From Hyphomonadaceae bacterium (GTDB lineage Bacteria > Pseudomonadota > Alphaproteobacteria > Caulobacterales > Hyphomonadaceae), in NCBI GenBank assembly GCA_022844345.1, contig JALHLU010000001.1:62001-126000 (forward strand): 64,000 nucleotides of DNA. Reading direction: 5' to 3'. Below, piece by piece: positions 46,965 to 56,607 of the stretch; the stretch's first letter is position 1; each line of letters starts with the position of its first letter. Below the pieces are notes generated by a model that had not been told where the DNA came from, did no database searches, and saw nothing but the letters and a program-made list of their open reading frames with translations. The position numbers and the translations under genes are program-made.

Positions 46965-48187
46965 GCGAGCCTGCCGCCCGCAGCCTCGAATACTGGGCCG
47001 CCGTTCGCGGCGGTGCGCTTGCCCTGTTCGAGGGCGAGGTGTCGCTCACCTATCGCACATGGAACGAGTACGCCGACATGCTGGCCGATGCGCTCGCTGG
47101 ACGCGGGCTTGGCCGCGACGACATCATCGCCGTGCGTTGCCGCAACCGTATCGAATGGGCGGTGATCGCCCTCGCCTGCGCCAAGATCGACGCACGGCTC
47201 CTGACACTCGACGCTGACCTGACGCCACCTGCCGTCCGTGACCGGCTTATCGCAGGCCGCGCGTCCGCACTCATTGTCGGCGATGTAGCCCCCATCCGTC
47301 TGGTCGAGGCGCTGGAGGGCCTGCCATTACGGCTCAAGGCCAGCATGGATGGCGCTGCAGGGGGCTTCTACAGCTTCTGGGACCTGTTTCCGCCCGTGGC
47401 TCCGCCACGCTTCGGCGCCGCGCAACCTGTCGTGATGGGGTGGACCGCGCGCGCGGAAAACCGTACCGCACCGCTTGGCTTGCCAAGGCGCCGCGCAGCG
47501 CCTGCCTCCCTATCGCGTCCGCCCGTCCCCGAGATCGGCGTCTCACTTATTACGCTCCCGTTGCATCGCATGTGTGCTCCGGTACAGTTCTGGACCGCAC
47601 TGATCGCTGGTCGCGCTATCGCTCTCATGCGCGAGTTCTCTCCGGCGGCAGCGCTCGACGTCATCGAGCGTCGGCGGGTCACCCACTGGACAGCCCTGCC
47701 GGAAACATTCGCGGGGCTGCAAGGTTTCGGCATGGATGCCGAACGCCGCTATGCCATGCGCTCCATCCGTGAACTCGTACTGGGGGGAGCGGCCGCGCCG
47801 GACTCGCTCCGCCACTGGTTGGCGGACACCTTCCCCACCATCCTTTGCGAGGCCTATGGCTCGCCCGAGACCGGCCTTATCGCCTGGATGGCGCCGCAGC
47901 AACGCGCAGGCCGCCCCGACAGCTGTGGGCGGGCGCTGCGCGGGGTCAGCGTCGAGGTGCGCGACCTTGATGGGTGCAGGCTGCCGAAAGGCTCGACCGG
48001 ACAGATCTGGGCGCGAACGCAGCGCTCAATCGAATGCGAACTGCCCGGCTCAGGCGATCCCGGCCGGCGCGATGCTGACGGTTTTGTCGCCACGGGAGAT
48101 GCCGGCCGCATCGATGAGGATGGTTATATCTACCTCAGCGGTCGCGCAAATATGCTTGGGGAGTTGGACCTGCGCCGCGCAGGTTAG
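46880..48187 (+). CDS. Adenylate-forming (ANL/AMP-binding) enzyme homologue, apparently truncated and degenerate
   Basis: LTYRTWNEYADMLADALAGRGLGRDDIIAVRCRNRIEW, EAYGSPETG, ATGDAGRIDEDGYIYLSGRANML then stop; no TSGTTGxPKG P-loop; start uncertain (overlaps the tetR 3' end). Confidence 0.65.
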   Translation: MADHSRSRGAVARARQPGSEHTQVAGGLSEPAARSLEYWAAVRGGALALFEGEVSLTYRTWNEYADMLADALAGRGLGRDDIIAVRCRNRIEWAVIALACAKIDARLLTLDADLTPPAVRDRLIAGRASALIVGDVAPIRLVEALEGLPLRLKASMDGAAGGFYSFWDLFPPVAPPRFGAAQPVVMGWTARAENRTAPLGLPRRRAAPASLSRPPVPEIGVSLITLPLHRMCAPVQFWTALIAGRAIALMREFSPAAALDVIERRRVTHWTALPETFAGLQGFGMDAERRYAMRSIRELVLGGAAAPDSLRHWLADTFPTILCEAYGSPETGLIAWMAPQQRAGRPDSCGRALRGVSVEVRDLDGCRLPKGSTGQIWARTQRSIECELPGSGDPGRRDADGFVATGDAGRIDEDGYIYLSGRANMLGELDLRRAG

Positions 48188-48262
48188 GGTGGCTTTCGCA
48201 GCGCGTTGGCGCGCGGCACAACCTTGCTGTAGCCTCCCATAAAGACTCACGGGGAGGACAAC

Positions 48263-48793
48263 ATGAAGAAACTTGCGGCTCTGCTGCCGGCTTCGGCCTG
48301 CGCTCTGGCGCTGGCAGCCTGCGGCAACCCGACGAACGCACCTGCTGCTCCGGCCACCGCACCCGTCGCAACTGCCGAGAACGCTGTGCAGAAAGACCCG
48401 CTCCTTTCCGCTGTCGGCATAGGCGTCACTGATCTCGAGCAATCGACTGACTTCTACGTCAACGTCATGGGGATGGAGAAGGTTCGCACCTACGAACTCA
48501 GCTACATGAACGAAGTCCTGCTGCGTTACCCCGATGGCGAGAGCTACATTGTGCTGATGCACTGGATCGACGGCTCGAACCCCAATTACAAGAACCTGCC
48601 GATCAAGATTGTCACGCGCGTGAATGATCCAATTGCGCTCGCGGCAAAGATCAAGGCCGCCGGCTTCGAGGTCACGCGCGAACCCCAGCCGTCCAACCAG
48701 GTCGGCGGCGCGGTGGTCGGGTTTGCGAAGGATCCAGATGGCTACGTGCTCGAACTGCTGCCGCTTCGCCAGCCGGCGCCAGCCGCCAACTGA
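48263..48793 (+). CDS. VOC/glyoxalase-family lipoprotein
   Basis: LALAACGNP lipobox; SAVGIGVTDLEQSTDFYVNVMGMEKV...GFAKDPDGYVLELL. Confidence 0.82.
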   Translation: MKKLAALLPASACALALAACGNPTNAPAAPATAPVATAENAVQKDPLLSAVGIGVTDLEQSTDFYVNVMGMEKVRTYELSYMNEVLLRYPDGESYIVLMHWIDGSNPNYKNLPIKIVTRVNDPIALAAKIKAAGFEVTREPQPSNQVGGAVVGFAKDPDGYVLELLPLRQPAPAAN

Positions 48794-48841
48794 CAACGGG
48801 CGCCGCCAGGCGGCATTGCCTTTCTCGACGGAGTTGACCGC

Positions 48842-49411
48842 ATGAGACTTTCCGCACCCCGCATCACACCGCTTGAGGATGCCGAGTTCACGCCCGAACA
48901 AATCGAGCGCCTCTCCAAATCGCGCGGCAAGGACGGCGCGATCCTGAATATTTTCCGTACGCTGGTTCGCGCGCCGGACGCCTTCCGGGCCTTCTCGTGG
49001 TGGGGCGGATACATCATGTCGCGCAACTCCCTGTCCCCGCGCGAGCGCGAGATCGCAATCCTGCGCGTCGGCTGGCTGTGCAAGTCAGGATATGAGTGGA
49101 CCCAGCACCATCGCATCGGCCTGCAGTCAGGGCTCAATGCTGACGAGATCGAGCGTATCAAAACCGGCGCGGGCGCGGACGGCTGGACTGCTGCCGAAAA
49201 ATCGCTGCTGATGGCGTGTGACGATCTCAACCGCGACCACTTCGTCTCCAGCCCGGTGTGGTCCGAACTGGGCAAACACTATTCGGAACGGCAGTGCATG
49301 GACCTGGTGTTCACCGTGGCCCAGTACACCCAGGTGTCGATGATCCTGAATTCCTTCGGCATCCAGGTCGAAGACGGCCAGACCGTCGATCCAGACCTCA
49401 AGGCGCCCTGA
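48842..49411 (+). CDS. Carboxymuconolactone decarboxylase (CMD/AhpD-like) family protein
   Basis: SPREREIAILRVGWLCKSGYEWTQHHRIGLQSGLNADEI. Confidence 0.85.
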   Translation: MRLSAPRITPLEDAEFTPEQIERLSKSRGKDGAILNIFRTLVRAPDAFRAFSWWGGYIMSRNSLSPREREIAILRVGWLCKSGYEWTQHHRIGLQSGLNADEIERIKTGAGADGWTAAEKSLLMACDDLNRDHFVSSPVWSELGKHYSERQCMDLVFTVAQYTQVSMILNSFGIQVEDGQTVDPDLKAP

Positions 49412-49428
49412 ATTACCGGAAGACCGAC

Positions 49429-50226
49429 ATGACCGGAAGACTGGACGGCAAGACAGCAATCATCGTCGGCGCAGGTCAGACGCCCGGCGAGACGGTCGGC
49501 AATGGCCGGGCGATGGCAGTCCTGTTCGCACGGGAAGGCGCGCATGTGATGTGCGTCGACCGCCACATCGCCAGCGCCGAGGAGACCGTGAGACTGATCG
49601 CGGAGGAAGGCGGCCAGGCATTCGCTTTCGAGGCCGACGTAACGAACACGCTGTCCTGCGCCACGATCGCCCGCGAGGCGGTCGTGCGCCTCAAGCGTAT
49701 CGACATCCTGGTCAACAATGTCGGAACCGGACGTGGCGACGCCCCGCCCCACGCCATCGAGGAAGAAGCTTGGGACCGCATCATGAACATCAACCTGAAG
49801 TCGATGGCGATGACGATCCGCCACGTCCTTCCCGTGATGCGCCAGCAGAAGTCCGGCGCGATCCTCAACATCTCGTCGCTGGCCGCCATCGCCGGCCATC
49901 ACATGGTCACCTACGAAGTCTCGAAAATGGCGGTGAACCGCCTGACCACCGTGGTGGCCTCAGGTAACGCCAAGCACGGTGTGCGCTGCAACGTCATAAT
50001 GCCGGGCCTGATGGACACGCCAATGGCGATGACAGGGATAGCAGCCGCAACAGGCAAGTCTCCTGATGCGTTGCGGGCTGAACGCAGCGCCCGCGTTCCG
50101 ATGGGTCACATGGGAACGGCCTGGGACACGGCCTTTGCGGCGCTGTTCCTGTGTTCGGACGAGGCCCGGTTCATCACTGGCGCGGTGCTTCCGGTTGACG
50201 GTGGGACATCCATCGCTATCGGATAA
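49429..50226 (+). CDS. SDR family oxidoreductase
   Basis: AIIVGAGQTPGETVGNGRAMAVLFAREG, NNVGTG, Y-x-x-x-K-like TYEVSKMAVNRL, C-terminal GAVLPVDGG. Confidence 0.9.
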   Translation: MTGRLDGKTAIIVGAGQTPGETVGNGRAMAVLFAREGAHVMCVDRHIASAEETVRLIAEEGGQAFAFEADVTNTLSCATIAREAVVRLKRIDILVNNVGTGRGDAPPHAIEEEAWDRIMNINLKSMAMTIRHVLPVMRQQKSGAILNISSLAAIAGHHMVTYEVSKMAVNRLTTVVASGNAKHGVRCNVIMPGLMDTPMAMTGIAAATGKSPDALRAERSARVPMGHMGTAWDTAFAALFLCSDEARFITGAVLPVDGGTSIAIG

Positions 50227-50365
50227 GGTCTGGAAGCACAGGCCATTTTTGCCTTTGAATTAGGCGCTTAGCCAGTTTTGTGTGGCCAGCGGCCACAATG
50301 GTCAATGACCCGCTAACGAATTCGGTGCATGGTTCAGTCTGGTTGGGCCACGACCCTGCGCGCAA

Positions 50366-50713
50366 ATGTTCAAGAAGTCCGACAAGAAGGCCAGCGACCC
50401 TCTCGCCGACCGCATGCGCAAGATTGCAGCGGTTCCGGTCGAGGAAGCGACCTATTCGTCGGTCGTAACCGGGGAAAAGCGCGCCGAACGCAAGCCCACC
50501 TTCAAGACCGCGACGCTGACCATGATCAGCGGCGAACGCATCGACGTGGTGGTCAAGAACGTCAGCGCGACCGGCGCCCGAATTGAATTCCTCCGAGACG
50601 TCACTCTCACCGACCGCGTCATGCTGTCGGAACCCACAATGCGGATCCGCACCTGGGCCTATGTCATATGGCAGACGCGTGGCGCGGCCGGGCTGCAGTT
50701 TGTCGCAACCTAG
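50366..50713 (+). CDS. PilZ-domain-like protein
   Basis: ERKPTFKTATLTMISGERIDVVVKNVSATGARIEF. Confidence 0.7.
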   Translation: MFKKSDKKASDPLADRMRKIAAVPVEEATYSSVVTGEKRAERKPTFKTATLTMISGERIDVVVKNVSATGARIEFLRDVTLTDRVMLSEPTMRIRTWAYVIWQTRGAAGLQFVAT

Positions 50714-50771
50714 ATCACCGCGACCATGCGCCGGCTCGACCGAAGCGCCACGATCTGTGCAAAATGCCTGA

Positions 50772-51155
50772 ATGACGTCATCCGTTGACCTGCCCCGCCG
50801 CAATACTTGGCTCGCAGTCCGCCGTGGCCTGCGGCTCCGGTGTCCGTCGTGCGGCAAGGGCCGGGTGCTGTCAGGCTATCTCAAACAGGCGGAGAGCTGC
50901 TCGGCCTGCGGCGAGGCCACAGGGGCGATCAGGCCGGACGACGGCCCGGCCTGGGCGACGATCCTGCTGGTGGGGCATCTCGTGTCGCCGGCATTTTTCG
51001 TTTTTGCGACAGCTGATGCTGGCATGGCCCTCAAGGCCTTCTTCTTCATTGCGGCCGTCGTGATCGGCGCGACGCTGACGCTGCTGCCGCGCATGAAGGG
51101 GCTTTTCATCGCGCTGATCTGGGCCTCGCGCGCAGGCGAAACAGAACCGGGCTGA
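50772..51155 (+). CDS. DUF983 domain-containing protein
   Basis: RGLRLRCPSCGKGRVLSGYLKQAESCSACGEATGAIRPDDGPAW. Confidence 0.88.
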   Translation: MTSSVDLPRRNTWLAVRRGLRLRCPSCGKGRVLSGYLKQAESCSACGEATGAIRPDDGPAWATILLVGHLVSPAFFVFATADAGMALKAFFFIAAVVIGATLTLLPRMKGLFIALIWASRAGETEPG

Positions 51156-51183
51156 GTTTCCCCAGCCCGGTGCTTGTTCTTCG

Positions 51184-54100
51184 CTATTCCGCCGGCGGCG
51201 GCGGTTTCGGCTGGTGGCCTGCATTCTCGCCACGCCCTGCCAGCAGTTCGCGGTCGTCCGCAGTCGGCGTCGTCGCCAGCTTGGCTGCCCACGGATTGAT
51301 GAACCGTTCGAATTGGTCGACGAACGAGTAGACCACCGGCACGAGCACCAGCGACAGCACCGTTGATGAGATAAGGCCGCCGATGACCGCAATCGCCATC
51401 GGCTGACGGAAGCCGGCGCCTTCGCCAATCCCCAGCGCGGTGGGCAGCATACCAGCCGACATCGCAACCGTCGTCATGACGATCGGGCGCGCCCGCTCGC
51501 GGCAAGCCTCGAACAGCGCGTCATACGTGTTCTTGCCGCGTTGCTGCGCCTCGATCGCGAACTCGACCAGCAGGATCGCGTTCTTGGCGGCGATGCCAAG
51601 CAGCAGCACGCAGCCGATCATCACCGGCATCGAGATTTCCTTGCCCGTCAGCAACAGCGCCAGGAATGCGCCGGAGAAGGACAACGGAAGCGACGACAGG
51701 ATCACCATCGGCTTGAAGACAGATTTGAACAGCAGCACCATGACTGAGTAGATCAGGGCGACGCCCGCCATCAGCGCAATCACGATACCGCCGAACATCT
51801 GGGCTTCGGCCTGTTCGTTGCCAACCCTGGCGCGCGTGACGACAGCCGTACCGGCCGCTTCAGCCGCGAAGATGTCGCTCATGGTCTTGGTGCCATCGAC
51901 CGCCTCGGTCGCCTCGCCTGACGTGCGGCCAGGCGCAAAGTCCGCCTGAACCGACGCCATGCGTTTGCGGTAGAGCCGCTGGATCACGCCTGGGCCTGCT
52001 TCATATGACAGGTCGGCAACCGCGCCGAGTGTCGTCGAGCCGCCATTGAGGGTCGGAACACGAAGCTGCGAAAGCTGCTCCAGGTCGGTGCGGATCGAAT
52101 CCGGCAGCCGCACGCGGATCGAAAGTCTCCGCTCACCTTCCGAGAATTTCGGCGTGTTGGCCTCGATATCGCCCGCCGTCGCGATCCGTGCGACCTGCGC
52201 GATAGCGTCGGTCGAGACGTTGAGGCGCGCTGCCTCGCCTGCGCGCGGGCGAATGATCAGCTCGGGCCCAGGAGGTTCCGGCGACAGGCGCGGGTTCGCG
52301 ATGGCCTCAAGGTCCTTCATCTCGTTCAGGAGGGCCAACTGAGCCTTGTCTAGCGCCGCCGCATCGTCGCTGGTGAGCAGGACGTTGACGTCCGAACCAC
52401 CCGGACCGCCACCCGTCATCAGCGCGGTGACGCGGATGTCCGGGATCTGCTTGAGTTGGGGGCGGATGTATTGCTTCAGCTGTTCGGTCGACATCTTGTG
52501 ATGATCAACCATCACGACCGTCGCCGAGCCGGATGTCAGGCCCGATCCGCCGCCGCCGCCGCCGGCCGCGGCCGCCTGGCCGCCTGCACCGCCGGAGCCG
52601 ATGGAGATGAAGACGTCCTTCACATCAGGCTGCCGCATCAGCAGGTCGTTGAGCTCTGCCGACGAACGCTGCATCTGATCGCGCGTCGTGCCCGGCGGCG
52701 CTGAAATGTTGAACATGATGTAGCCAGGGTCTTCCGTCGGGATGAAGCCCTTGGGAAGCATCGCGACGAAGACGACTGTGGCGACGAACGAGAGGCCGCC
52801 GATCCCCGACGCCAGGATGCGGTGACGAAGCGCCCAGGCAAGCGTGACTTCGTAGAAGCCAGGCAGCTTGCGCACATCGACATGGTGCTTGGTTGGCTTC
52901 AGGAAGTAGGCTGCCATCAGCGGCGAAACCAGTCGCGCCACAAGCAGCGAGAAGACCACCGCCACGGCGACCGTGATGCCGAACTCGATGAAGAACTGCC
53001 CCGGCATCCCGCCCATGAACGACGTTGGCAGGAACACGACAACGATGGCCGCCGTGGTCGCCAGAACCGCAAGGCCGATCGCGTCTGCCCCCTCGATTGC
53101 CGCACGCAGGGGCGTGTATCCCGCCAGCGTTCGCTTCTGGATGTTCTCGATCTCGACAATCGCATCATCGACGAGAATCCCGATGACTAGCGTGAGAGCC
53201 AACAACGTCACGATGTTCAGCGAGAAACCCAGCATCCAGATGACGAAGAATGTCGGGATAAGCGACAGCGGCATGGCCAACGCGGCAATCACGGTCGCGC
53301 GCCAGTCGCGCAGGAACAGGAACACAACAAGCGCCGCCAGTATCATGCCCTCGATCAGCACGGCTTCCGTGGCATGGAAATTGGCCTTGGTGTCATCCGT
53401 CATCGAGAATATCTTGGTGATCTTCAGGCCGGGATTCTGGGCTTCAAGCCGCGCGATCGCCTCAAGCGAGCCGGTCTCGACATCGACTTCAGAAGCCGCG
53501 TCGACCTTGATGATGTTGAACCCGGCCACAGGCCGACCGTTCAGCAGCGAGAAGGATCGCACCTCGGCCGACCCATCGCCCACTTCAGCGACATCTGACA
53601 GGCGCACATAAGAGGAGCCGCCACGCAGCGGAATCGTGAGATTGCGCAGTTCATCGACAGTCAGCGTCTCGCCAAGCGTGCGGATTGTGGTTTCCGATCC
53701 GCCTACCGCCGCTCGGCCACCGCCATAGTTGCGATAATTGCGCTGCAGCGCATTGTTCACGTCGGCCGCGACCACGCCCAGCGCGTTCATGCGCACGGGG
53801 TCAAGTACGACGTTGATCTCGCGGTTGACCCCGCCGACGCGTGAAACCTGGCCGACACCGCGCACGCTCTGGAGCTCGCGCGCAATGCTGTCGTCGATGA
53901 ACCATGAGAGGTCGGTGGCCGACATGTCGGGGTGCGACACGGCAAACGTCATCAGAGCGCCGCCGGTGAAATCCAGGGCGCTGATGATGGGCGGCTGGAT
54001 CGATTGCGGCAGTTCGGTTCTTATCTGGTTGACGCGGGACTCAACGTCGTCCTTCGCCTTCTGCAGGTCGATGCCGATCTCGAACTGGATGATCGTCGTC

Positions 54101-54372
54101 GAAACGCCAAGCGTGACGGTGGACTGCATCACCTCGATGTTGGGCAGGCTCGCAATCGAATTCTCGACGATGCGCGTGACCTGGTTCTCGAGCTCTGTTG
54201 GGGCTGCCCCCTCCTGGATGACGGTGGCGACCACCATCGGGAAGGAGATGTTCGGAAACTGCTTCACGGGCAGGCGCGAGTAGGAATACACGCCGGCGAC
54301 AATCATGAGCGTGAAGGCGACCACAACCGGGATGGGGTTGCGGATCGCCCAGCTGGAAATTGGCAGGTTCAT
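51184..54372 (-). CDS. RND efflux transporter permease (HAE1 type)
   Basis: MNLPISSWAIRNPIPVVVAFTLMIVAGVYSYSRLPVKQFPNISFP, GILVDDAIVEIENIQ. Confidence 0.95.
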   Translation of the reverse strand: MNLPISSWAIRNPIPVVVAFTLMIVAGVYSYSRLPVKQFPNISFPMVVATVIQEGAAPTELENQVTRIVENSIASLPNIEVMQSTVTLGVSTTIIQFEIGIDLQKAKDDVESRVNQIRTELPQSIQPPIISALDFTGGALMTFAVSHPDMSATDLSWFIDDSIARELQSVRGVGQVSRVGGVNREINVVLDPVRMNALGVVAADVNNALQRNYRNYGGGRAAVGGSETTIRTLGETLTVDELRNLTIPLRGGSSYVRLSDVAEVGDGSAEVRSFSLLNGRPVAGFNIIKVDAASEVDVETGSLEAIARLEAQNPGLKITKIFSMTDDTKANFHATEAVLIEGMILAALVVFLFLRDWRATVIAALAMPLSLIPTFFVIWMLGFSLNIVTLLALTLVIGILVDDAIVEIENIQKRTLAGYTPLRAAIEGADAIGLAVLATTAAIVVVFLPTSFMGGMPGQFFIEFGITVAVAVVFSLLVARLVSPLMAAYFLKPTKHHVDVRKLPGFYEVTLAWALRHRILASGIGGLSFVATVVFVAMLPKGFIPTEDPGYIMFNISAPPGTTRDQMQRSSAELNDLLMRQPDVKDVFISIGSGGAGGQAAAAGGGGGGSGLTSGSATVVMVDHHKMSTEQLKQYIRPQLKQIPDIRVTALMTGGGPGGSDVNVLLTSDDAAALDKAQLALLNEMKDLEAIANPRLSPEPPGPELIIRPRAGEAARLNVSTDAIAQVARIATAGDIEANTPKFSEGERRLSIRVRLPDSIRTDLEQLSQLRVPTLNGGSTTLGAVADLSYEAGPGVIQRLYRKRMASVQADFAPGRTSGEATEAVDGTKTMSDIFAAEAAGTAVVTRARVGNEQAEAQMFGGIVIALMAGVALIYSVMVLLFKSVFKPMVILSSLPLSFSGAFLALLLTGKEISMPVMIGCVLLLGIAAKNAILLVEFAIEAQQRGKNTYDALFEACRERARPIVMTTVAMSAGMLPTALGIGEGAGFRQPMAIAVIGGLISSTVLSLVLVPVVYSFVDQFERFINPWAAKLATTPTADDRELLAGRGENAGHQPKPPPPAE

Positions 54373-54373
54373 A

Positions 54374-55528
54374 TTACTCGTCTCCAGCCGCGGCGGCCTG
54401 GCCTGGTACGTCCTCGGTTGGCTTGATCACGTCGCCGTCCAGCGTGAAGGCCGATCCCGTCGCCAGCACGCGCGAGCCCGCAGGCGGCCCATCGATCAGC
54501 TGCACAAAGTCGCCCGAGCGCTGGCCAAGCTTGACCGGTGTCTGACGAACGGTGTTGGCGTCATCCACAAGCATGACGGACGCGCCGCCGGCCTCGTAGC
54601 GGACCGCACTGGCGGGCACGGCCAGAACGCCCGGCGAGGAGGCGTTGAACCGGGCTTCGGCAAAGCTGCCGGGGCGGAGATCGACGTCATACGGCAGCTC
54701 GATGCGCGCACGGCCAAGATTGGTGTTCACGTCAACCCGGGGCGAGATGAAGCGGACCTTGCCCGTGATGTGCTCGCCCGTGCCGAGCATCACGTTCACA
54801 GTGTCGCCGATCTTCACATGGGCCAGCGCGGCATCCGGCATTTCGGCGTCGAGTTCGATCAGACCTTCGCGCGCAATTCGGAAGTACGGCGTCACGCCGA
54901 CGGACGAGATGTCACCGGGACGGAGGGTCCGCTGCAGGACGACGCCCGCCACCGGCGCGCGCAGCACCATGCGCGACTGGCGAATCTTCATCTCGTTCAC
55001 CGCAGCCTGGGATGCTCCGAGAGAGGCTTCGGCCGAAGCTGCTTCCATGCGGCGCTGTTCGAGCAGTTCCTTGGAGAAGGCGCCTTCCAGTTGCAGCGAT
55101 TCTGCGCGTTGCAGCTGGCTGACCTTGAATTCCACGTTCGCCTTCTGGGTCGCCAGCGTCGCTTCGGCTTGCGCGATCTGGGCCTGCAGCAGGGCATCGT
55201 CCAGCTTGGCCATCGCCTGACCCTGCTTAACCCAGTCACCCTCGTCCACATAGACGGCGGCCACGCGATAGCCCGGAAGCTCCGATCCGACAGCGGCTTC
55301 CTCGCGAACGACCAGGCGGCCAGCGGCCAGAACCTCGTCGGAAAGGTCCCGCAACTCCACATGGGTGATCCGCATCGCCTGGGCGCCGGACGTGTCGGTG
55401 GCGGCTTTGGTACCGTCAGCCGCCTCTTCGGCTGGCGCAGGCTTGCCGCCGCATGCGTGGAGCGTGAAGGCCATCATGCCGACGCCGGCGATGGCGGCTG
55501 CGGACGTGAACTTGTGGCGCATCGTCAT
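54374..55528 (-). CDS. RND efflux periplasmic adaptor (membrane fusion) protein
   Basis: Lipobox-like LHACGG, AAVYVDEGDWVKQGQAMAKLDD, RAPVAGVVLQRTLRPGDIS. Confidence 0.93.
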   Translation of the reverse strand: MTMRHKFTSAAAIAGVGMMAFTLHACGGKPAPAEEAADGTKAATDTSGAQAMRITHVELRDLSDEVLAAGRLVVREEAAVGSELPGYRVAAVYVDEGDWVKQGQAMAKLDDALLQAQIAQAEATLATQKANVEFKVSQLQRAESLQLEGAFSKELLEQRRMEAASAEASLGASQAAVNEMKIRQSRMVLRAPVAGVVLQRTLRPGDISSVGVTPYFRIAREGLIELDAEMPDAALAHVKIGDTVNVMLGTGEHITGKVRFISPRVDVNTNLGRARIELPYDVDLRPGSFAEARFNASSPGVLAVPASAVRYEAGGASVMLVDDANTVRQTPVKLGQRSGDFVQLIDGPPAGSRVLATGSAFTLDGDVIKPTEDVPGQAAAAGDE

Positions 55529-55895
55529 GTTTTTTGTCCTTGCGCTTGGATCGGGGAGGTATGCGTTTCTTGTGGGTAGGCGTGATGCAAAACTTGAGGC
55601 GAGGCTTTGCTCAGTAAGCGCTCAACCGCCTCAGGGACGGATGACAACCGCAGAAAACGACGCGCGCCGACAGGAATTCTGTCCGCCCCTTCGCCCCGAG
55701 TACCTGCCCGACGAACAGCATGTGTGGCTGCGCGCCCCCCTGCGACAGGGGGGGCGGCATTATTCTTTGGCGCAACAGCGCTCGCGTCCGCGCTTGCGGA
55801 CGTTGCGTCGTTGCCGGCCGGGGTCTCTAGGGGGAGGTCCATCGCGCCCAACTCGGAAACTCTGGCGTTTCCCTATCTCATTCTGTTATACACTG

Positions 55896-55930
55896 CAAAC
55901 GTGGTGTTCTTGTTAAGCTGATCACGTTTG
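55896..55930. promoter_or_regulatory. Candidate TetR operator: CAAACGTG-N19-CACGTTTG
   Basis: Perfect 8-bp inverted repeat 14 nt upstream of the TetR start. Confidence 0.45.
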
Positions 55931-55944
55931 GTAATTCCGGAGCC

Positions 55945-56553
55945 ATGATGCAGGTCCTTGAGGAAGCCGCCCCCCTGGACTCGCCCCGCGAGCGAATCCT
56001 GGCCGCCGCGCGGAAGATCTTCCTGGATGGCCCGCCGGAGCAGGCGACCATGGACGCGGTGGCCCACCAGGCCGGCATGTCCAAGAAGACGATTTACCGC
56101 GAATTCAAGAGCCAGGTTGAGCTTCTTACGGCTCTGCTCATCGAGAACGCAGCGGACATGGGGCCGGTGCTTCCGCCCGGCGCGAACGACGACATCGAGT
56201 TAGAGCTATATGGCGTGCTCGTCCGCATGGTTACGCATTTCACCTCCCCCCGCTCCATGGCTCTCGCCCGCTTGATCATTTCGGAAGTGAGACGTTATCC
56301 AGAGCTGATGAGCGCCACAAAACCGAAGGGCTTCCCCCGTGAACTCCTGGCCGATTGGCTCGCCGCCCCTGTCGTGCGGGCGAAATTCCAGATTGAGGAC
56401 CCCGATGACGCCGCCGCCATGCTGTTCGGGATGGTGATGCAGGATTCGGGTTTCAAGCTGCTGGTCCTCAACACAGCAACCCTGCCCCAGCACCTGATCG
56501 AGGCCCGCGCCCGCCGCGCCGTGCAGATATTCCTGCGCGGCGTCAGGAAATAG
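55945..56553 (+). CDS. TetR/AcrR family regulator divergent from the RND operon
   Basis: RILAAARKIFLDGPPEQATMDAVAHQAGMSKKTIYREFKSQVELLTAL. Confidence 0.9.
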   Translation: MMQVLEEAAPLDSPRERILAAARKIFLDGPPEQATMDAVAHQAGMSKKTIYREFKSQVELLTALLIENAADMGPVLPPGANDDIELELYGVLVRMVTHFTSPRSMALARLIISEVRRYPELMSATKPKGFPRELLADWLAAPVVRAKFQIEDPDDAAAMLFGMVMQDSGFKLLVLNTATLPQHLIEARARRAVQIFLRGVRK

Positions 56554-56607
56554 ACGAGGGCCGGCCCACGGGTCACCGGCCCTCTCAAGTCATCGACTGG
56601 GCCGCCA

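Noticed and set aside
54305-55579. 424-aa plus-strand ORF opposite the RND adaptor
   Set aside because: Antisense shadow
55525-55916. Small ORFs on both strands between the RND adaptor and TetR
   Set aside because: No motifs or convincing start signals; the region looks intergenic with a hairpin and operator
56556-56584. GAGGGCCGG/CCGGCCCTC hairpin between convergent genes as a terminator
   Set aside because: 9-bp perfect stem but no T-run on either side; too weak to call as an intrinsic terminator
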